Assembly: GCA_004151065.3 (NCBI GenBank)
Contig: NWUY0300013025.1
Coordinates: forward strand, 12,668 to 24,982
DNA: 12,315 nucleotides
Source of the DNA: Larix sibirica
Taxonomy: Eukaryota; Streptophyta; Pinopsida; Pinales; Pinaceae
Reading direction: 5' to 3'
Numbering within the stretch: the stretch's first letter is position 1; each line of letters begins with the position of its first letter. The position numbers were made by a program, and so were the translations under genes. The notes beneath the pieces were generated by a model. That model saw nothing but the letters and a program-made list of their open reading frames with translations. It was not told the origin of the DNA and did not search any database. This document shows, piece after piece, positions 8,257-12,315 of the stretch.

Positions 8257-8391
8257 TGCCTAGATATTGTGGTTGTCACAAAATTAATAATTTGAATTTG
8301 AATACTGATCTCCTGCCTAGAATTATGGAACTGATTTCTAAAAATTGGATGATATTGAGAGGATCAACACCTTGATAACGAGGTGTCCCAT
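8222..8391. repeat. Short diverged direct repeat pair with hairpins
   Basis: 8222-8256 and 8357-8391 both end AGGTGTCCCAT and share CACCTTG a few bases earlier. Each forms a small hairpin, CACCTT-N7-AAGGTG in the first and CACCT with AGGTG in the second. The similarity is about 35 bp long and imperfect. Confidence 0.4.
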
Positions 8392-8559
8392 GTTAGATAA
8401 AAAATTGGATTTAGCTGTTGTTGTTTATCTCTGAATTACCTTTCCTTTATAAAAATATTCTAGTTGACTTATTCCTCGAAACACAGGACATATCTCTCCA
8501 TTTTGCTCTATAGGGTTTGATGCACATCATTGAATAGCTCTAGGTATCGTGGCAGTATC
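8257..8559. other. No gene seen
   Basis: AT-rich spacer between two minus-strand open frames. All frames carry stops. If the flanking frames once belonged to one gene, this stretch would be decayed coding sequence or an intron. Confidence 0.4.
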
Positions 8560-8829
8560 TCAAATTTGTATGTCATATGTCGCCATGGTAAGTGAGAAAC
8601 ATGCTTCAAATTTTATATTATAAACAATCAAGGACACATCATGATAAAACCAAAGTGGAACATCATCTATGATGTAAGGCTTCCAATCCTTCCCAGTATA
8701 TTCATAAATTACAACGAATCTTTCCATGTAGTCTCTGATTCGATACCTAGTAGGTTCAAAAGTCTCCCGGGGTGACACCACATGAAATATGAACTGTTCC
8801 CACAATCCCAGGTCGCCAAAATGTTTCAA
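8560..8829 (-). pseudogene. Unidentified 89-codon minus-strand open frame
   Basis: It is open from a TAG just above 8829 (the first codon there is TTG, not ATG) to TGA at 8560. The first ATG codes residue 35, so it reads better as an internal exon or fragment than a whole gene. Amino-acid use is protein-like and aromatic-rich: GLWEQFIFHVVSPRETFEP, then RYRIRDYMERFVVIYEYTG, then IDDVPLWFYHDVSLIVYNI. The VPLWFYHDVS...ACFSL segment is loosely reminiscent of the domain that follows the LRRs in some plant TIR-NB-LRR proteins, but this is too weak to assert. Same strand as the LRR remnant about 800 bp away. Confidence 0.35.
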
Positions 8830-9599
8830 CTACATGCAGTTTTCTTTTATTGACTTTTACATTCTACAACTTACTACCCATTTGCAACACCATAAAGATT
8901 TCCAGCTAGATATAATCTCTCGTTGAATTAAAATACTTTGAAACTATTAGAAAAATCAATCCTAGATTCTCTCATTTTGTCTAGAATCATTTAAGTCTTG
9001 TTGATTATCAATGGGTTGTCAAAAAATGAGTTGTTAAAACCTCATTTTTGTTGGTCAGAGACCCAAAATACTAGGAAGCTTTCGGTTCCTTGTTTCAATA
9101 TCAGAGTGCTCACCAATCTCTTCTATTGTTTAATGCTTTTGGTCAACAATCCTATGATCCCTCTCATATGGGATGTGTATTGCATGGTATTTGATTTCCT
9201 CCATACTTTTAGTATGATTTCGATGTGTAATGCCTCTCATTATAGCATTCATGATCACCTTCATCATAACCAGTTCTATGTCATATTTGAAATCTTCATG
9301 ACTACCCAGAAGAATATCCCTCTTGTCTCTAGAATTACTGTTTGATCTCTTCACAAAATAATATTTGTTTTCTGATCTCGAATGGGGAAGATAATTTCCT
9401 TGCTATACACTTGTATTATGTCCAATTGTATATTCAAATTATGGAGGTATGTTGACAGAGGTATAAATTAGCAATGTCATATGTGATGTTTCATAAAGCA
9501 ATCTTTACTTCTTTTAATTTCCCTTCAAGTAAGCCACAAATCCCATCGACATGTAAACCAAGTTTTTTATATGAATGGATTGGTGAATGTGATCCAACT
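8830..9599. other. No assignable gene; opposing short open frames
   Basis: The strands carry overlapping frames: plus 8998-9345 (115 codons, TTG/ATG region, hydrophobic) and minus 9130-9354 (74 codons, charged, with KSMEEIKYHAIHIPYERDHR). Neither shows a known motif. The minus frame has the more protein-like composition and sits between the LRR remnant and the 8560-8829 frame in the same orientation, so decayed coding sequence is possible. I do not call a gene. Confidence 0.3.
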
Positions 9600-10510
9600 G
9601 CTAGGTACTCACAACTAACTCAACTTCCTACACTGTTATTTCCTTTAGGACACCAATTCAATGCTCAGATAAATTCACCCACATTTTATACAGAGTCATT
9701 TCGTAAATTGGAGAAGATAAGATTGTTATTAGGCCCTCTGTCCTATTGTAGAATAGCAGTAATAGAAAGTCAAGGAATAATTGATGAAGGAATTCTTATT
9801 ACCCACAATTTTAGAATCACTAAATTTGGAATTTTAGAGATTCCTCCATGCATGGAGCCACTTCAGAAAGCCTTGTAATCATTTGATTATGAAAGGTGTA
9901 CTTTGCTCAACTTTTTGATTTCATTTGATTACTAGGTTTTTGTAGGGTACACTTACATCTATTGAGGATTCAACTTTACATGTGAGTTATGGATTCATGG
10001 ACACAACTAATTCATCACTTTGCATTGAAATCCATTTTCGACAGCCCAAAATCAGTGATTATACATATATGTACATTGATTCCCAGTTCCTCCAAATATC
10101 TAGTCTTCTCCAAGCCTACAAATATTTTCATCCACTTTCTTAAATTTATCAAGAAAGATTCTCTCCTTGGGACATTACAATTTTGTATACAACCTTGAAA
10201 TTCAGGGAAATAGCTTAGGTAGTATTCCCAAATAATATCAATTGCCAAAATCTTTTCACCATTTCCTTGATCCAAACTGAGTTGACTAAGGTGATCGCTC
10301 CTAATCTTGTAAGTATTCCTCACATTGCTAACACTGACATGTCTCATAATCCCCACACCAATAACCAATTTGGAATCTAGTAAGCTGATGTTAGAGAGTC
10401 TTCACTTTGAATTTGAATGTATGGTTTACAAAATTGTTTGTTTCAAGGTGTTTCAAGGTTATTCCTTTGTACCTCTAAGAGCTAGCACCTCCAAAATCTG
10501 ATGGAAGACT
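9600..10510 (-). pseudogene. Decayed NB-LRR-type leucine-rich-repeat region
   Basis: Several minus-strand pieces, in different frames, follow the order of the LRR part of plant NB-LRR resistance proteins. 10509-10462 reads VFHQILEVLALRGTKE (family: LRVLDLRGT). The best piece, open for 128 codons from 10401 to a stop at 10015, contains MRHVSVSN, EKILAIDIIW...YFPEF, then VPRRESFLINLRKWMKIFV and GLEKTRYLEELGI, which fits LxxLxxLxxLxL spacing. At 9875-9803, FLKWLHAWRNL then SDSKI resembles the LPxWLxxLxNL repeat, although another frame there (ISKIPNLVILKLW) is also LRR-like. Weaker traces reach about 9600. Intact proteins use these repeats to sense pathogen effectors. No NB-ARC P-loop or N-terminal domain is visible upstream, and stops and frameshifts are frequent. 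The family call rests on pattern reading only. Confidence 0.5.
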
Positions 10511-10711
10511 TAATAGAATGTTATAGTTGTTCACAATAGTTGGGATCTTCATAGAAAAAATGGTTAGTTCTAGGGATAAGAAAGTAAAATCCTAGGGATC
10601 GAGTTTCTCTTGGACTTTGGATTTGGCTGTGGCTCCTACAATTTTGAAGACCATTGGAGGGATAGTCCCCAACCACTGGTACTATAGGTCTCAGATTTAT
10701 CTCATGAATAT

Positions 10712-10862
10712 AAAACCAAAACCGACTAAGAAATAAAGGTAGAGAGTTTGAGAAGAGCTAGAGTAGAGGTCTAAGTAAGATCCAAAGTTTGAGTCAGAAC
10801 CGAAGCTAGAGAGAAAGCCATAATGTATGAAACCCACATTCTCATATTTAGTTTGTGAAGTT
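10712..10862. repeat. ~151-bp tandem duplication, unit 1
   Basis: This unit begins AAAACCAAAACC and is repeated directly at 10863. Shared landmarks are GAGTTTGAGAAGAGCTAGA, AAGANCCAAA-TTTGAGTCA and ATATGAAACCCACA. The purine-rich GAG/AAG/AGC phrasing suggests descent from a charged, repetitive coding segment, but both units carry stops in every frame. Confidence 0.88.
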
Positions 10863-11015
10863 AAAACCAATACCTAGTTAGAGCTAAAGACCAGGAGTTT
10901 GAGAAGAGCTAGAACAAAGACCTGAGCAAGAGCCAAATTTTGAGTCACATCGAGAAATAGAACAAGATCCACAAGATATGAAACCCACAAGTCCGAGATT
11001 AAGCCTGTGGAAGGT
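10863..11015. repeat. ~151-bp tandem duplication, unit 2
   Basis: This is the second unit, starting AAAACCAATACC, moderately diverged from unit 1. From about 10957 a plus-strand frame is open through RYETHKSEIKPVEGMELVDG to TAA near 11095. It leads, with one frameshift, into the 11092-11319 frame. Confidence 0.88.
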
Positions 11016-11091
11016 ATGGAGCTAGTTGATGGGGCCATCGACCTAAAGAAGGGAGGTCAGATCTGTAATTGTACAAGGAAATAATTATTAA

Positions 11092-11319
11092 ATAAATTCA
11101 TGTGGGAATTCACGCCACTCTAGTACCATAGTTTCCCAAAAACAATTCGAGGAATATCAGTTTAAGCAAAACCATGACGGTAAATTTGGTGTTGTAGTCA
11201 CGAGGATGAATCACTCACTGCAAGAGGTAGGGAAGATATACAAAAAGAAGGATATGGTAAATAGGAAGCAACACTTGTTGGACAAATTTGAATTTTTTTG
11301 TGCTAGGTGCAAATCATAA
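11092..11319 (+). pseudogene. Unrecognised 75-codon open frame lacking an upstream start
   Basis: This frame opens after a TAA at 11089-11091 and stays open to TAA at 11317-11319. The first in-frame ATG lies far inside (around 11209), so this is a fragment. It reads IVSQKQFEEYQFKQNHDGKF, then TRMNHSLQEVGKIYKKKDMV, and ends FEFFCARCKS. It is hydrophilic and Lys-rich with a final CxxC-like pair. I recognise no domain. It lies downstream of the purine-rich tandem repeat and may be the continuation of the same lost gene or retroelement protein (a gag-like origin is possible but unsupported). Confidence 0.35.
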
Positions 11320-11646
11320 TATTTGTAAACTCTCCTTTAAAAAATAATTCTTATTGTCCTTCGAGAGACGATGTTGTATCATTGAGTTTGTTGTTAATGA
11401 TTGATTTTGATCTTTGATATGAACAAAATGTTAGGCTTGTTTATGGGATATTCATAGACATGTATTTATTGATTGGAACTTGTGTTTTGATTTGCACTTA
11501 CAAATTTAACATAGCATCATATTAAACCCATTTATTAGGACATTGTCCTTGATTCTCTAAACCTTGTTCTAGTAGTGATGTCCCTTGGTTGTGAAATATG
11601 TTTGGTAGGAATGTCAAAATAGATAACTTTGTTATTAGAGAAATTT
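11320..11646. other. No gene; contains the right CACTA-like end
   Basis: AT-rich sequence without open frames of note. The only assignable feature is the terminus ending at 11577. Confidence 0.5.
11520..11577 (-). mobile_element. Right terminus of a CACTA-type DNA transposon (putative)
   Basis: The segment ends TCTAGTAGTG, whose complement CACTACTAGA agrees with the left end (CACTACTACA at 4027) at 9 of the first 10 positions. A 13-bp palindrome, AGGACATTGTCCT, lies at 11537-11549, 28 bp inside; the left end has its own subterminal inverted repeat 24 bp inside. Beyond the first ten bases the two ends are only loosely alignable, and the flanking triplets differ (CAG and ATG). The pairing is therefore plausible, not proven. 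Confidence 0.42.
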
Positions 11647-11710
11647 AACATCACAGATTGCATTGTTATTAGGTATGTGAAAATAGCATACATTGCAATC
11701 TGCTGATGTT
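11647..11710. repeat. Imperfect hairpin, 64 nt
   Basis: AACATCACAGATTGCA (11647-11662) pairs with TGCAATCTGCTGATGTT (11694-11710) apart from a small bulge. GTATG (11673-11677) pairs with CATAC (11687-11691) around a 9-nt loop. The shape resembles a short foldback element or a small-RNA precursor, but the asymmetric internal loop argues against a canonical miRNA. Confidence 0.7.
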
Positions 11711-11913
11711 GTGTCTAAACATGTGACAGAGAGAGAAAAACAATAAGATATACGTGTTGAAGTGTTGTAGCATATCATAGCATATTGTTGAAGTGGATAT
11801 ATGGTCATAATGTGTTGAAGTCTTGTAACAACTTTCTAGAGAGATTAAGTAATAAAATTAATATTTAAGAAATAAAATAATTATTCAATATTTGATAACA
11901 CTAGGAATTATTA

Positions 11914-11929
11914 GTTGTTGCGCAACAAC
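11914..11929. repeat. Perfect 16-bp palindrome
   Basis: GTTGTTGCGCAACAAC is self-complementary without a spacer. It lies 26 bp upstream of the tRNA-like sequence. It contains TGTTG and CAACA, the usual edge motifs of copia-type LTRs, but no LTR is visible. Confidence 0.8.
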
Positions 11930-11954
11930 CTACATTTCTCCTGTAATTCTTTAA

Positions 11955-12027
11955 AGGGTACTAGCTCAATGGTAGAGCATCTGCATTATGAATCAGAAGG
12001 TTGGTGGTTTGATTCCACTGTTCTCTA
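11955..12027 (+). pseudogene. tRNA-like sequence (tRNA pseudogene or SINE head)
   Basis: The sequence folds as a tRNA. The acceptor stem AGGGTAC pairs with GTTCTCT (6 of 7, one T-T mismatch). TAGCTCAATGG (11962-11972) fits the A box and D arm with GAGC, and the T arm GGTGG/CCACT encloses TTTGATT. GGTTTGATTCC (12006-12016) is a near-consensus B box, differing by one base. The anticodon arm is abnormal: between TCTG and CAGA there are 10 nt, one too many for a 5-bp stem with a 7-nt loop, and the fifth pair mismatches. No anticodon can be assigned. GCA follows the discriminator position, and TTTT at 12051-12054 could end a Pol III transcript. It could be a decayed nuclear tRNA gene or the promoter head of a tRNA-derived SINE. 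Confidence 0.72.
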
Positions 12028-12073
12028 GCATAAATGTTTGTAATATATTGTTTTATATATTCTCTCTATACAG

Positions 12074-12315
12074 ATAAAAGTGATATTTCCTCTAGAGAGA
12101 GAATACTTTGAGACAATACAATTTTTTTATTGTCTCAACTTGAGACAATATGGTGATTTATTGAGAAAATATGCTCTATAATTGATGTATTATATATTGT
12201 CTATAAAAGTGATATGTTTCTAGAGAGACAGAACAATTTTTTTACTATCTCAACTTGAGACAATATGTTCTATAATTGATGCATTCTATATTGTCTCTAT
12301 AAAGACAATAGTTTA
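12074..12315. repeat. Tandem array of ~129/96-bp units, runs off window
   Basis: Unit 1 (12074-12202) and unit 2 (12203-12298) share ATAAAAGTGATAT, CTAGAGAGA, AATTTTTTTA, CTCAACTTGAGACAATATG, CTCTATAATTGATG/TTCTATAATTGATG and TATATTGTCT. Unit 2 lacks two stretches of roughly 15-18 bp. A third unit appears to begin at 12299 (ATAAAGACAATAG) and continues beyond the window. The array is AT-rich and follows the tRNA-like sequence directly. Confidence 0.88.
12108..12150. repeat. Alternating triple inverted repeat TTGAGACAATA
   Basis: TTGAGACAATA at 12108-12118 and again at 12140-12150 flanks its exact complement TATTGTCTCAA at 12128-12138. The middle copy can pair with either neighbour: a hairpin with a 9-nt loop, or a 23-bp near-perfect palindrome with a 1-nt centre. 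The motif contains TGTCTC/GAGACA, the auxin-response-element core, in inverted orientation with 5-nt spacing. In unit 2 the first arm is eroded (ACTATCTCAA). Confidence 0.85.

Noticed and set aside
10015-10060. DFGLSK near the end of the minus-strand frame, resembling a kinase DFG motif
   Set aside because: No HRD catalytic loop, glycine-rich loop or APE motif is present at the expected spacing. The context fits leucine-rich repeats better.
10015-10198. Plus-strand 69-codon frame within 9989-10198
   Set aside because: It lies opposite the best-preserved LRR-like minus-strand piece and has no recognisable motif.
11955-12027. Functional tRNA gene or chloroplast/mitochondrial tRNA insertion
   Set aside because: The anticodon arm has one extra base and a mismatched pair, so no anticodon can be read. 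The sequence does not match an organellar tRNA that I recognise.
1-12315. CRISPR array, bacterial operons, riboswitches or phage genes
   Set aside because: No regularly spaced short repeats with unique spacers, no ribosome-binding-site/ORF arrangement and no dense coding. The repeats are two-copy tandem duplications of plant type.

Overview
This window looks like nuclear DNA of a land plant, most likely a seed plant with a large, repeat-rich genome. It is strongly AT-rich. It has no bacterial-style packed genes and no intact long ORF, and it carries two decayed copies of plant gene families: a heat-shock transcription factor (HSF) and an NB-LRR resistance gene. Four undetermined bases (2308, 3125, 5503-5504) suggest an assembled shotgun or BAC sequence. 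A conifer or similar large genome is plausible, but nothing here proves the species.

Layout. 1-384 holds two short open frames of unknown origin. 418-774 has an 82-bp tandem pair followed by an AT-rich foldback. 775-2746 has no recognisable gene but has some small palindromes. 2747-3599 is a local duplication of about 380-415 bp, with a later 39-bp tandem duplication inside the second copy, and it is followed by a 16-base A run. 4027 begins a CACTACTACA terminus typical of CACTA (En/Spm) DNA transposons, and 11577 ends a matching inverted terminus (reading TCTAGTAGTG). If these ends belong together, a ~7.55-kb degenerate CACTA element spans most of the window. Inside it lie the HSF DNA-binding-domain exon (4948-5151, + strand, with its intron donor retained), a tandem 72-bp pair (6404-6547), a ~115-bp duplicated segment (7195/7691), two minus-strand open frames (7981-8256, 8560-8829), and a decayed leucine-rich-repeat region on the minus strand (about 9600-10510). 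A ~150-bp tandem pair (10712-11015) leads into an unrecognised open frame (11092-11319).

The right end (11578-12315) holds an imperfect hairpin, a perfect 16-bp palindrome, a tRNA-like sequence with good A and B boxes but an abnormal anticodon arm, and then a tandem array of ~96-129-bp units rich in TGTCTC/GAGACA palindromes that runs off the window.

No working pathway or operon can be read here: every recognisable gene is broken. The main points of interest are the possible gene-capturing CACTA element carrying HSF and NB-LRR fragments, and the tRNA-like head joined to a palindromic tandem array.
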